Under the pieces are notes generated by a model. That model had not been told where the DNA came from, did no database searches, and saw nothing but the letters and a program-made list of their open reading frames with translations. From positions 1,736,001 through 1,800,000 of the forward strand of contig NZ_CP069004.1 of the NCBI RefSeq assembly GCF_016801775.1: a stretch of 64,000 nucleotides of DNA. Reading direction: 5' to 3'. The stretch comes from Sulfitobacter mediterraneus (GTDB lineage Bacteria > Pseudomonadota > Alphaproteobacteria > Rhodobacterales > Rhodobacteraceae). Numbering within the stretch: the stretch's first letter is position 1; every line of letters begins with the position of its first letter. Below are positions 44,932 to 53,937 of this stretch, in pieces. The translations under genes and the position numbers were made by a program.

Positions 44932-45924
44932 ATGTCTCCTGCCGATACACATATCCCTGACCCCGCTGCCGTGGCCCAGCCGATTGGCGATCCCTTGGGC
45001 GAAGTGCTTCATCTTCTCAAGTTATCCGGCACATTCTACTGCCAGACGGACTTGTCCGCCCCTTGGGGGTTTAATGTGCCAAAAGTGGACGGTGTTCTGG
45101 CCTTCATAGTTGTCACAGAAGGCCAGTGTTGGTTGGAGATCGGGGACAGAAAACCACTGTTGATCGGCCAGGGTAATCTGGTCCTTCTGACCTCAGGCGC
45201 CCCGCACATCTTGCGCAGCGGTCCAGATGCCAAAACCGAAGATCTTGCCAGTCTCCCCGTACGCAAGATCACCGATGCCTATGAGACCTTGCATTATGGC
45301 GGCGGCGGCGACGTGACCCGCGCCATGTATGGAATTGTCCGGTTTGACCATGCGGCAGGCCAACGGCTGATGGCCATGTTGCCAGATGTTCTCAAAATTG
45401 ACACTTGGCAAGGATACGCAGGCACATGGCTGCAAAGCACACTGCAGTTCATTTCAAACGAAGCACGGCAGTTGCGCCCCGGCGGCGAAACAGTGATCAC
45501 CCGGCTGGCCGATGTGGTGGTTATCGAAGCGATCAGAAACTGGATCAACACCGCGCCGGAGGCCAACACCGGCTGGTTGCAAGCCCTGCGCGACGCCCAG
45601 ATCGGCCAGGCCATCATGGCCATGCATCGCACCCCTGCTGAGGGATGGACGGTCGAAACCTTGGCCAAGACCGCCGGCATGTCCCGCTCTGCCTTTTCCG
45701 CGCGTTTCACGGCCCTCGTAGGGCAGTCAGCCATGCAATACCTCACAGTTTGGCGCATGCAACTGGCGCGTCAGAAGCTGTTGGAAACGGGGCTGCCTCT
45801 GGCCACAATCGCCGACAGCCTGGGCTACACGTCAGAACCCGCGTTCAGCCGCGCGTTCAAACGGGTTTTTGGCGTATCCCCGGGCCAAATTCGACACAAA
45901 AAGGAAGCCAGTCCCGCACAGTAA
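44932..45924 (+). CDS. AraC family transcriptional regulator with cupin sensor domain
   Basis: 330 aa. The N-terminal 180 residues form a cupin-type sensor (VTEGQCWLEIGDRKPLLIGQGNL). The C-terminal 100 residues hold two helix-turn-helices: WTVETLAKTAGMSRSAFSAR and LATIADSLGYTSEPAFSRAF. Divergent from the DUF4345 gene. No strong Shine-Dalgarno sequence is seen before the ATG. Ligand unknown. Confidence 0.88.
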   Translation: MSPADTHIPDPAAVAQPIGDPLGEVLHLLKLSGTFYCQTDLSAPWGFNVPKVDGVLAFIVVTEGQCWLEIGDRKPLLIGQGNLVLLTSGAPHILRSGPDAKTEDLASLPVRKITDAYETLHYGGGGDVTRAMYGIVRFDHAAGQRLMAMLPDVLKIDTWQGYAGTWLQSTLQFISNEARQLRPGGETVITRLADVVVIEAIRNWINTAPEANTGWLQALRDAQIGQAIMAMHRTPAEGWTVETLAKTAGMSRSAFSARFTALVGQSAMQYLTVWRMQLARQKLLETGLPLATIADSLGYTSEPAFSRAFKRVFGVSPGQIRHKKEASPAQ

Positions 45925-46067
45925 AGAGCATATGAAGATCAGGACCGGCCTTTTTTCAGGGCAGCAAGCCGATTACCTCGATGATTTGCAAGCAGGGCTT
46001 TATAGCCAGCCTCACAAACCAATTGCCGCAGCAGCCAGTGAACTGCAAATGGAGGAATCTCATTTAA

Positions 46068-46087
46068 GTGGTGCCGGGGGCGGGGTT
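46068..46087 (-). other. tRNA-3'-end-like sequence, candidate attachment-site remnant
   Basis: On the minus strand the string reads AAACCCCGCCCCCGGCACCA: an acceptor-type end with CCA and the 3' half of a T-stem, but no body of a tRNA follows. Integration by tyrosine recombinases often leaves such fragments. See the related string at 59027-59044. Confidence 0.3.
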
Positions 46088-46112
46088 TAAAAAGAATAGC
46101 AAGTATCAGATT

Positions 46113-46388
46113 TTAAACAGAAATATATACGTATAAAACTCCTTGTACCCCATTCGGTACCCCCAACTCCGCATTTGCCTCTGGTGCGAGTACGAAAACT
46201 TGTTTTGAAACCTGGTCACGTTCCCTCGTGTGAACGAATATCAAATATTTGTAGCAGACAGGCGCTCCAACCGACGGCAATCGACCAATGTCCTTGCCAT
46301 TCAACGTGACGTCGATGATGTGTAGACCGCCGCGGAAGGCGGCTGGGGTTCTTCTCGGCAAGATGGGCTGTCGGCCCAAAGAAGTCAT
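46113..46388 (-). CDS. Small hypothetical protein, doubtful
   Basis: 91 codons. The C-terminal two thirds (IIDVTLNGKDIGRLPS to the end) has a sensible protein composition with alternating hydrophobic residues, but there is no family match that I recognise and no clear ribosome binding site. It could be a gene fragment carried at the edge of inserted DNA. Confidence 0.25.
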   Translation of the reverse strand: MTSLGRQPILPRRTPAAFRGGLHIIDVTLNGKDIGRLPSVGAPVCYKYLIFVHTRERDQVSKQVFVLAPEANAELGVPNGVQGVLYVYISV

Positions 46389-46489
46389 CTAGGCTCCCTG
46401 TAGCGAACGTCTGCAACGAGCCCAAAGTTCAAATAGCTGCGTTGTGCACGAATGGCGGCTTTCCTCAGGAACTGATTTTCGCCTGTTGA

Positions 46490-46963
46490 CTACTTTGAGG
46501 GCGAGAAGCCTTGTGTGAGCCTTTGCCCATTCAAAGTGTGGGTGCAGCATGAGCAGAATGGCTTCATGGAATTGGCAGTCAGATCGGGGTCAACCAAAGC
46601 TAAGCGATTGTCGTCATCCACATAAAGACCGCTAAAGTAGGAACTTTCTCCAGTCCGAACGAAAGGCCGACCTTCTTCTTTGGTTTCTGACACCAACCAA
46701 GAAATTGGTTCGTCGTTGTCCAGCCTGCTCACGGCCTCGCTATGAACCTCATCCCAGTTCTGGCCGACCTTGGACAATAAGAACTTAAACAACGGTGTAT
46801 AGTCTAAGCCATGCCGATGTTTCTTGTGCATTGTTCCAAGCATCGATTGGTCGCGGTCAGCCTTTTTTGTGCCGCGTTCCCATTTCGCTTTTCCTCCATC
46901 ACCATGGCGCACACCATAGGTTCGAGTGTTAACTTTTCGATAAAGTGGTTTCTTTTCGTGTCC
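46490..46963 (-). CDS. Hypothetical protein with C-terminal CSCCTH motif
   Basis: 157 aa from the ATG at 46963 (MGHEKKPLYRKVNTRTYG); the frame continues to 47152, and ATGs at 47065 and 47152 are alternatives, none with a strong ribosome binding site. Charged N-terminus rich in Lys, Arg and His, a central FKFLLSKVGQNWDEV helix, a WLV...YFSGLYVDDDNRL beta segment, and a cysteine cluster CSCCTH near the end that could bind zinc. Function unknown. Divergent from the DUF2199 gene in a lower-GC patch. Confidence 0.6.
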   Translation of the reverse strand, partial: GHEKKPLYRKVNTRTYGVRHGDGGKAKWERGTKKADRDQSMLGTMHKKHRHGLDYTPLFKFLLSKVGQNWDEVHSEAVSRLDNDEPISWLVSETKEEGRPFVRTGESSYFSGLYVDDDNRLALVDPDLTANSMKPFCSCCTHTLNGQRLTQGFSPSK

Positions 46964-47254
46964 CATAGAAGAGAAGGCTTTCTTTGTTGTCGTTGCCCAC
47001 TTTAATGCACGATTAGATATCTCCTGAGTGTCCTTGACTAGAACAATGCATATCAAAGCGGTCATTCTTTTTCTACTGGTAGAAGTCGGCTTTGTCCCGC
47101 ACAGCCGCCATTCGGCCTTCTTTGTGTCGTGCCCCACCCTACAAGTTGGCAATGCCGACCGAAACTGTCACATGTCGGGTATGAGCCCGAAGTGGACCAG
47201 ATTGAAAGTCCTCATAATATCTGCTTTCTTCATAGTGGATCGAAGGGATCAGAC

Positions 47255-47842
47255 ATGTTTGAACGTTTACTCCGGAAAAGGAGTTTCAAGTATAAATGCA
47301 ATGAATGTGGAAAACATCATGAGGGATCGCCATCCTTCTCCGTGAAGTACCCCCCATATTACTTTGATGTTCCAGAAACAGAGAGAAGTAATCGGATTCA
47401 ATATTGCGATGACCTTTGCAAGATAGTCCCAAGCGATAATGACACGAGTGAAGACCCGATTTATTGCATCAGGGTCATTCTGGAAATCCCGATTATAGGG
47501 GCATCCGAGCCTTTTACATGGGGTGTGTGGATAACCCAGTCGGAAGAGAATTTCGAAAAATACACAGAAACCTTTGAAACTGATCAGTCGGATGAACAGA
47601 GCTTCGGATGGCTGCCTGTGAACTTGCCATTTTACAATAACACTCAGATTGGCGAACCACTTACCCATCTTGAGGGTGAAGTTTATTGGGGCTCAAAAGG
47701 CCAGAGACCAAAAGTAATCTTGTGGAAAAATGCACATCAGCTTGCAGTTGATCAAAGGAAGGGTATCAGTTGGAAACAAGCAACCAAAATTGCAAATCAA
47801 GCGAACGGCGGTAGAGAGCCCAGAGCAGAAGTCTTCAAATAA
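47255..47842 (+). CDS. DUF2199 domain protein
   Basis: 195 aa from the ATG at 47255, with AAGGGA upstream; the frame opens earlier at 47129 without family-like residues. Zinc-type start KCNECGKHHEG, then PPYYFDVPETER, YCDDLCKI, a WGVWITQSEENF strand and the C-terminal RKGISWKQATKIANQ, which together define DUF2199. Function unknown; these small proteins are common in scattered accessory positions. AT-richer codon use than the surrounding catabolic genes suggests recent arrival. Confidence 0.75.
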   Translation: MFERLLRKRSFKYKCNECGKHHEGSPSFSVKYPPYYFDVPETERSNRIQYCDDLCKIVPSDNDTSEDPIYCIRVILEIPIIGASEPFTWGVWITQSEENFEKYTETFETDQSDEQSFGWLPVNLPFYNNTQIGEPLTHLEGEVYWGSKGQRPKVILWKNAHQLAVDQRKGISWKQATKIANQANGGREPRAEVFK

Positions 47843-48163
47843 TGCTGCGAGCGCGCGTAGCACGAGAATCGCCGTATCTGCTCGATTCGTGACACTGCGC
47901 GACGGCGGAGATACCTGCCATTCAGTCGTCGCGCAGCAAAAATTTTGGCGGCAAGGATCAAGTCGCGGACTTTACAGGCATTCGCCGTGCCAGGGACAAA
48001 GCCTGTTTCAATAGTCAATACTCATCAGACGGGTTGGATCTGGTGCGCACCTATTACTGCCAGTTCAGCGTCCCGCCCGTGCAGTGTCGCGTAGGATTTG
48101 GATCCGGTTCTATGAGTCGGCACATTTTCTTTGGGCTTTACGAAGACGTTTTCCGATTGGCCG
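47843..48163. other. Intergenic region of 321 bp
   Basis: Between the DUF2199 stop and the GntR regulator stop (convergent). Short frames on both strands, such as one ending in HGRDAELAVIGAHQIQPV on the minus strand, look like eroded coding remnants, but no family can be named. No clear terminator found. Confidence 0.4.
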
Positions 48164-48859
48164 CTACACATCGAGGCGTTTTTCAACAAGTTCAATCGTA
48201 GTACGGTAATGCGCCGACAGCCGATCAATGGCTGCGCCTTGGTCACCTCCGATCACGGCCTCCAGAAGCGCGCTGTGCTCTGTTTCTCGCAGGCGGCCAT
48301 CGGGTGTAGACGTGACCGCGAGGAACCGCGCGCGGGCGGCTTGGTACATCAGGTCATCGCAGAAGTTAAGTAGGCGTGGAGAGCCGCATGGCTCAATCAA
48401 CTTGAGATGAAAGCTGCGATGCGCCGCTTCCCATTCAAGATCGGGGAGTCCTTGAGCGTCAGCATAATGTGTTTCGGACAACACGTGAAACGCCACCTTG
48501 CAATCACGCCGCCAGCTTTCATCGCCGCGTTCCATGGCGCGGCGCAGCGCAATCGTTTCGAGAGCTATGCGGGTGTCGGCCAGATCTCGCAGGTCTTCGA
48601 CCGTCATCAAGGGTGCAGCAAAGCCTTTCTGGTCGCGCTGTACGATCAGACGCTCCGCAGTCAGCCGGTTCAGCGCCTCCCGCACCGGATTGTTCGAGGT
48701 CTCGTAACGGTTGGCCAGGGCGGACACATTTAGCCGTGCGCCGGGTTTAAGCGCGCCGGTCATCAGATCAACCTTCATGCGGCGATAGACTGCGGTTGCG
48801 GTCGTTTCGCGCACGCCGGGTGAATTGAACGGGTCGCCAAGAACAGGAAACGCGGTCAT
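48164..48859 (-). CDS. GntR family regulator, FCD type
   Basis: 231 aa from the ATG at 48859, which overlaps the stop of the molybdenum hydroxylase large subunit (ATGA). Winged helix start with LKPGARLNVSALANRYETSN and VREALNRLTAERLI, followed by an all-helical FCD domain whose metal-ligand pattern can be followed (ADTRIALE; AHRSFHLKLIE; EHSALLEAVI). Last gene of the nine-gene operon, so autoregulated. Likely repressor acting at the double site at 56511-56538, released by the pathway substrate. Confidence 0.88.
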   Translation of the reverse strand: MTAFPVLGDPFNSPGVRETTATAVYRRMKVDLMTGALKPGARLNVSALANRYETSNNPVREALNRLTAERLIVQRDQKGFAAPLMTVEDLRDLADTRIALETIALRRAMERGDESWRRDCKVAFHVLSETHYADAQGLPDLEWEAAHRSFHLKLIEPCGSPRLLNFCDDLMYQAARARFLAVTSTPDGRLRETEHSALLEAVIGGDQGAAIDRLSAHYRTTIELVEKRLDV

Positions 48860-50952
48860 GCCAAGGCCTCCAGCAGTTTTTGGGGGGTCAGCGGCATTGC
48901 AGTCAAGCGAACCCCGAGCGCGTTGCGAATGGCATTCCCAACAGCACCCGCAACAGGGCCCATCGTGCATTCACCTACCCCAAGGGCCGGGTTGTTTTCG
49001 GCATCCATGATCTTGACCTCCAGCTTGCTTGGTAGCTCGTCCCAGTTGATGATGGAATAGGTATCCCAGCCCCGTGCCGACAATCCATCAGGTCGCAGTA
49101 CCGTCTCTTCTTTCAAAGTCCAGGACAAAGCCTGAATGATACCTCCCTCAATCTGGTTGCGTACCCCGTCGGGATCAACAGGCAAACCGCAATCAACCGC
49201 GCAATGGACGTTCGTAACATGAAGGGCCGCGTCAGCTTCCAGCCGAAGCGCCACGGCGAAATAGGCTGCCTTGTTTTTGTAGCGGCCCAGTCCGATGCCC
49301 CAACCGATACCGTCGCCCCCGCTGCTGCGATCGTCCCAACTTGCCATATCTGCTGCGCAGCGCAGGACCGCGCGCGCACGTGGGTCTTCCAAGTGCGCAA
49401 GGCGGAAAGCAACCGGATCAGCCCCCACCGATAGCGCACATTCATCCATCAGGCTTTCGATGGCAAAGACATTGGCATGCGCCCCCAGCGACCGCAGCGC
49501 GGAGGTCCGCACCGGTTGCGCCTTGATCATATCATACGTGACCTGGATATTCGGCACCGCATAAAGCGGAATCGCATTCCGGTCTCCCCCGCCGCCAAAA
49601 GGCACTTGGCCGGGATCCTCAATGTCTGAGGCCGCATGTGGATCGCCTAGTCGCCATGCCGACAGCAGATTGATGCCGTCGCCCCAGCCGGGCCGTGTGA
49701 GATGCGTGAGCGAGCGCACCTTATGCGTCCAGCCCGTGATGCGCCCCTGCGCAAGGCTGGCGCCGACATCGACCATCATGCCTGAGCCGAGCGGCGCAGA
49801 CGTCATTTCCTGCGTGCGCGTCCATGACACGCGCACTGGTGCGCCGACAGCACGGGCACAAAGCGCCGCATCAAGGGCCACATCATCGGCCCCGTTGTGG
49901 CCATAACATCCCGCCCCCGGAACATGGATCAGGCGCAGGTCTTCGGATGCAATGCCCAACGTACGGGCAATTTCATCACGGGTCGGATAGACCCCTTGCG
50001 ACTGCGTCCAGACGGTCATGCCTTTGTCATCGGGCCGGGCCACCGCTGTCGAAAGTCCGACAGAGGCATGAGCCAGAAAAGGCCGGGTGACGCAGAGTTC
50101 AACATCAACGGAGGTGACCGCGTCACCCCTTGTTAGGATGCGCCGCCGCTCTGCCGGCAGATCCTTGAGCAGCGCGGGCAGGTCCGCGCCTTCGGGCAGA
50201 TCCGGCGTGTCCCAGCTGACATGCGCGCTGGCCGCCTGGGCCGCGCGGATTGCGTCATGCTCTGTCTCGGCGACCAAGGCGACAAAGGACTCATCCCGCA
50301 CGACATGACGGACGCATGGAAGGGCCGCCAAAGCCGTCTCATCGCACTGCAACAGCACACCAGCCGTGCAGGGCGGATGCAGGACACGCGCGTGAAGCAT
50401 CCCGGGCAATGTGAAGTCCTGCAGGAAGGCACCTGGCTTGCCGGTCAATCTATCCCGCAAATCATGGGGTACCGTTTTCTCGGGCAGAACGCTGTAATCG
50501 GATCGGGGCTTGGGGGACAGCGCCGGATCGACCGGCACGTCAAGATCAAGACTGGGTGCGACGGCATCGTAAAGGGCCGCCATGTCGGCAGTCCCACGCC
50601 CGCAATCGGCGACGCCAGCGTCCTCCGGATGGACATTTTGCAGCCGGGCACCCTCGGCCAGCGCCAGTGCACGCGCATGTGTGCATGCCTGGCGCACCGC
50701 AAGCCCACCAACCTCGACAGAAATCGATGCTGACGACCACAGTTCGTTGGGCGTTTCCGCCGTGCGGCCTTGCACCAGGTCGATGATCTCCATCGGCACT
50801 TCCAGTTCTTCGGCCGCGATGCGCATCAGCGCGTGGCCGATGCCCTGCCCGATCTCGACCTTTCCTGAACGGATCTGCACGCGACCGCTTTCAAAACCCA
50901 CCCAATGCGAAATGAGCGGTGCGGCCTTGAGGCTTGTGGACGGCGCGGTCAT
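48856..50952 (-). CDS. Molybdenum hydroxylase large subunit (NicB/IorB-like, no cytochrome tail)
   Basis: 698 aa from the ATG at 50952 (ATGA overlap with the 2Fe-2S gene). The N-terminus places the SGKVEIGQGIGHALMRIAAE block first, then the ELWSSASISVEVGGLAVRQ region, the order of nicotinate dehydrogenase B and isoquinoline oxidoreductase beta rather than xanthine dehydrogenase. Later come RSLGAHANVFAIESLMDE and the active-site glutamate in VGECTMGPVAGAVGNAI. No C-terminal cytochrome domain, unlike NicB. Hydroxylates a carbon of a heterocycle or oxidises an aldehyde using Mo-pterin, with electrons leaving through the small subunit. Substrate unknown. Confidence 0.88.
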   Translation of the reverse strand: MTAPSTSLKAAPLISHWVGFESGRVQIRSGKVEIGQGIGHALMRIAAEELEVPMEIIDLVQGRTAETPNELWSSASISVEVGGLAVRQACTHARALALAEGARLQNVHPEDAGVADCGRGTADMAALYDAVAPSLDLDVPVDPALSPKPRSDYSVLPEKTVPHDLRDRLTGKPGAFLQDFTLPGMLHARVLHPPCTAGVLLQCDETALAALPCVRHVVRDESFVALVAETEHDAIRAAQAASAHVSWDTPDLPEGADLPALLKDLPAERRRILTRGDAVTSVDVELCVTRPFLAHASVGLSTAVARPDDKGMTVWTQSQGVYPTRDEIARTLGIASEDLRLIHVPGAGCYGHNGADDVALDAALCARAVGAPVRVSWTRTQEMTSAPLGSGMMVDVGASLAQGRITGWTHKVRSLTHLTRPGWGDGINLLSAWRLGDPHAASDIEDPGQVPFGGGGDRNAIPLYAVPNIQVTYDMIKAQPVRTSALRSLGAHANVFAIESLMDECALSVGADPVAFRLAHLEDPRARAVLRCAADMASWDDRSSGGDGIGWGIGLGRYKNKAAYFAVALRLEADAALHVTNVHCAVDCGLPVDPDGVRNQIEGGIIQALSWTLKEETVLRPDGLSARGWDTYSIINWDELPSKLEVKIMDAENNPALGVGECTMGPVAGAVGNAIRNALGVRLTAMPLTPQKLLEALA

Positions 50953-51374
50953 AAAACCGTCCGCGCCGCACGCAGGATGCGCATATGCGCCCCGCAACGA
51001 CAGATGTGGCGCTCGTCAAGCGTCTGAAGCAGATCGCCGCCTTTCCCCTGATCCCGCAAGGCCGTCACCGTCATCAAAATGCCGGGGATGCAAAAGCCGC
51101 ATTGCGCCGCGTTCTCCTCCATGAAAGCTGCGATGACAGGATCATCTGCACGCAACCCTTCAACGGTACGCACCTCCGCCCCTTCCAGGTCCCACAGCGG
51201 TGTCTGGCAGGATTGCACGGCTTGCCCGTTCACGATCACCGTACACGCTCCGCAATTCCCCTCACCGCATCCCAGCTTGGCCGCGAAGAGATCCAACTCA
51301 CCGCGCAGCAGATGCAAGAGCGGGCCGTCAAAGGTGGTTTCGACCGCCATACCGTTGACCGTCAGTGCCGTCAT
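50949..51374 (-). CDS. 2Fe-2S subunit of molybdenum hydroxylase
   Basis: 141 aa. N-terminal plant-type ferredoxin cluster motif CGEGNCGACTVIVNG and C-terminal helical cluster motif QCGFCIPG...ICRCG, both intact. Passes electrons from the Mo centre. Overlaps the aldolase gene upstream (ATGA) and the large subunit downstream (ATGA). No FAD subunit is encoded here, which is the NicAB/IorAB-type two-subunit arrangement. Confidence 0.92.
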   Translation of the reverse strand: MTALTVNGMAVETTFDGPLLHLLRGELDLFAAKLGCGEGNCGACTVIVNGQAVQSCQTPLWDLEGAEVRTVEGLRADDPVIAAFMEENAAQCGFCIPGILMTVTALRDQGKGGDLLQTLDERHICRCGAHMRILRAARTVL

Positions 51375-52099
51375 GTCAGCGCGCCATCCGACAGGCCGGA
51401 CCGCTCCATGCTGCGCAGATACCAGTTCCAGGTGCCATCCGCGAACATATCCGAAGCGAGAAACTTTTTGCAGTCGTCGATCTCTTCCTGCGGCATGAGG
51501 TCGATCTTGCCTGCGGCCATCGCCATTAACTGAACCTCCATAACACGGTCCAGTTCTGCGGCAGCAACAACGGCATCGCGCACACTGCGGCCCGTGACAA
51601 GAACGCCGTGGTGTTTGAGGATAAGTGCCTTGCCGCTGCCAAGCGCGTCGACCATTGATCCTCCCTGATTGTGAATCTCGGGTGCATCGAAATCCTCGAC
51701 AATTGCAATCTCGTCATGCCAACGGCCCGAGTTGCGATCATAGGGCTGCACATTGGCGCCAATAGCCCCCATCGCAATGGATGCTTTGGAATGATGATGC
51801 AGGATGCAGGTCACATCGGGCCGCGCCTTGTAGACATCCCCGTGGCACAGGATCGACGGGTTGATCCGTTTGCCTTCAATCAAAGGTTTTGTGTCCATCG
51901 TGCATTCGGCCAGATCTGACACTGTGACTTCCTCGACAGATTGGCCGATCTGATACGTCCAGTACGTGTCCGATCCAGGCAACCGCGCCGTCAGATGCGC
52001 AAGCAGGCCAAGGCCCAAACCGTTGAAGGCCATGGCACGATATCCCAGGGCGAGTTCGTTTTTCAGCTCTTGGGTGGCGTCACGTTGATTGTCAGGCAT
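51371..52099 (-). CDS. Class II aldolase/adducin family protein
   Basis: 242 aa. Zinc-site pattern HHHSKAS (middle) and LKHHGVLVTG (later) is present, with the N-terminal GLLAHLTARLPG segment. Members are fuculose-type aldolases, epimerases or decarboxylases; adducin-like members of this length often act in aromatic catabolism. Sits between the DctM permease (11 bp) and the 2Fe-2S gene (overlap). Reaction unknown. Confidence 0.85.
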   Translation of the reverse strand: MPDNQRDATQELKNELALGYRAMAFNGLGLGLLAHLTARLPGSDTYWTYQIGQSVEEVTVSDLAECTMDTKPLIEGKRINPSILCHGDVYKARPDVTCILHHHSKASIAMGAIGANVQPYDRNSGRWHDEIAIVEDFDAPEIHNQGGSMVDALGSGKALILKHHGVLVTGRSVRDAVVAAAELDRVMEVQLMAMAAGKIDLMPQEEIDDCKKFLASDMFADGTWNWYLRSMERSGLSDGALT

Positions 52100-52110
52100 T
52101 TTGAAATCCT

Positions 52111-53421
52111 TCAGCGAACAAGAATAAGCGATAGTGCGGGAAATGCTATCACCAGTGCGAGGGCAATCGCCATGATCGCGGCGAATGGGGCCGCCCCCAT
52201 GAAGACATCACGCAAGGTGATCCGGTCGTCGTCAAGGTTGGCCTTGACCACAAAGGCCGAGATGCCCAACGGCGGGGTCAGCAAACCGATTTCGACCGCG
52301 ATGATAGTCACGATGCCGAACCAAACCAGATCGCCGCCCATACCCGCGACGATTGGCGCAAAAAGCGGCACGCAGATCAACATGATCGACGTCGAATCCA
52401 GGATGGATCCCATAACGAGGATCAGCGCGACATAGGCGACAACGATCCCGACGAAGCCCAATTCAGAGGCGCGCAGCCAGTCGCCCAGTGCATCTGGAAA
52501 CCCTGACAGCGCCAGCATCCGTGAATACATCGTTGCCGCCACGAAGAGTATGCAGATGGCAGCGGTGATGTATCCGGTCTCGCGGAGGACCTCCCAGAAT
52601 GTCTGAAAGCTTAATGCGCGGCGGACAAGTGCGATGACCAGCGCACCGAGTGCGCCGACGGCACCGGCCTCTGTCGGGGTGAAAAGCCCTCCGTAAAGTC
52701 CCCCGAAAACCGCACCGATCAGAATGACCACCGGCGCGAGTTTGGCTGCAACGGTTTGCAGAGGCATTGGCGGGCCGTCCAACACACGTGGTGCGCCAAG
52801 CGTTTTTGGCGCAAAATGTGCAGCACCCAGAATACCAATTGCATAGAGGACTGCGAGCATCAGGCCGGGAATAACGCCCGCAATGAAAAGATTGCCGATC
52901 GAGACCTCGACCAGAACACCGTAAATAATGAGGAGAAGGGACGGAGGGATCAGCATACCCAGCACGGATGATCCGGCAACGACCCCGACGGCGAAGCGTG
53001 GTGCATAGCCGCGGTCGATCATCTGGGGGACGGCCACCTTGGTGAAGACCGCAGCGGATGCAATCGAGACACCGGTGATTGCCGCGAAGATCGCATTCGC
53101 GCCGACTGTCGCAATACCAAGCCCACCCTTGATGCGCCGAAACGCGGTCTCGGCAACATCGTAGGCGTCACGCCCAACCCCCGCCCGTTCAACCAGCAGC
53201 CCCATCAGAACAAAAAGCGGGATCACCCCAAACACATATGACGAGATGGAGTCCTTGGCCGCCAGCCCGATCAGCCGCGCTGCAAGTTCCGGATCACCGC
53301 GCAGTGCCCAGACCGCAAGAAAGGACGTGAGTGCAAGCGCCACTGCGACATGCAGGCCCAGCCAGATCAGGCCCACCATTCCCACAACCGACAATAGACC
53401 GACTGTAGCTTCGATGCTCAT
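52111..53421 (-). CDS. TRAP transporter large permease (DctM)
   Basis: 436 aa from the ATG at 53421, overlapping the small permease stop (ATGA); the longer frame to 53643 is a shadow of the small permease. Many helices, with the DctM motifs GVSIASAAVFTKVAVPQM, FTPTEAGAVGALGALV and LLTPPLGISAFVV. Forms the Na+-driven pore for the ligand captured by the receptor encoded two genes upstream. Confidence 0.92.
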   Translation of the reverse strand: MSIEATVGLLSVVGMVGLIWLGLHVAVALALTSFLAVWALRGDPELAARLIGLAAKDSISSYVFGVIPLFVLMGLLVERAGVGRDAYDVAETAFRRIKGGLGIATVGANAIFAAITGVSIASAAVFTKVAVPQMIDRGYAPRFAVGVVAGSSVLGMLIPPSLLLIIYGVLVEVSIGNLFIAGVIPGLMLAVLYAIGILGAAHFAPKTLGAPRVLDGPPMPLQTVAAKLAPVVILIGAVFGGLYGGLFTPTEAGAVGALGALVIALVRRALSFQTFWEVLRETGYITAAICILFVAATMYSRMLALSGFPDALGDWLRASELGFVGIVVAYVALILVMGSILDSTSIMLICVPLFAPIVAGMGGDLVWFGIVTIIAVEIGLLTPPLGISAFVVKANLDDDRITLRDVFMGAAPFAAIMAIALALVIAFPALSLILVR

Positions 53422-53933
53422 GGCTGGCTCTCTTTCCAGGTGATGCTGCGTAGATAGATCGCTGCACAGGTCAGTGAACCAAGAACAACAATGAGGCTGA
53501 TTGGCCAAGTCGGAAAGGTGATGACACCCAAGGTGCCGACATAGTCGCCGCGCGACCATGCCTTGGTCAGGATCGGCCAGGACGCATAGGCGATGCATCC
53601 AAACAACGCGGCACCCGCCAGACCGAACATTCCAGCAAACCAAGGGTGCAATCGTGGACGCTGCGCCAGGATCAGCTTTGCCAGCGCGTCCGATTTGATG
53701 AAACGCCCCGCCAGAAGAGCGGAGGGTGCCTGCAAAAAGACAATGCCTGTAATCGACAAGGCGACGAGCTCGGGTATGGCAGGAAGCGGTCGATTGAGAA
53801 ACGAACGCATCCCCACATCGAGGTTGACGACGACGAGCAAGGCAAGCGTCGCGAGCGCGCCAAGCCCGGCGAACGCGGACGCCACGATGGCGAGCACGCG
53901 ATCAACAGGATGGATTGTTTTGGTCTGTACCAA
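53418..53933 (-). CDS. TRAP transporter small permease (DctQ)
   Basis: About 171 aa if it starts at the TTG at 53933; the first in-frame ATG, at 53990, would overlap the receptor gene by 53 bp and gives 190 aa, so the start is uncertain. Four helices near 14-37, 48-65, 92-112 and 135-158 in the short form, with the NLDVGMRSFLNRPLPAIPEL region typical of DctQ. Confidence 0.85.
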   Translation of the reverse strand: MVQTKTIHPVDRVLAIVASAFAGLGALATLALLVVVNLDVGMRSFLNRPLPAIPELVALSITGIVFLQAPSALLAGRFIKSDALAKLILAQRPRLHPWFAGMFGLAGAALFGCIAYASWPILTKAWSRGDYVGTLGVITFPTWPISLIVVLGSLTCAAIYLRSITWKESQP

Positions 53934-53937
53934 GACG

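Larger units (their letters stand above)
45925..46489. other. Intergenic region of 565 bp at the left edge of a lower-GC patch
   Basis: Holds a possible 52-codon frame (45932-46090, plus), a tRNA-3'-end-like string near 46068-46087, and a 91-codon minus frame (46113-46388). None has a recognisable product. Composition turns AT-richer from about 46,090. Confidence 0.45.

Noticed and set aside
45932..46090. 52-codon plus-strand frame after the AraC gene
   Set aside because: Has a weak AAAGAG before its ATG but ends in the tRNA-end-like string; no homology recognised, so kept out of the gene list.
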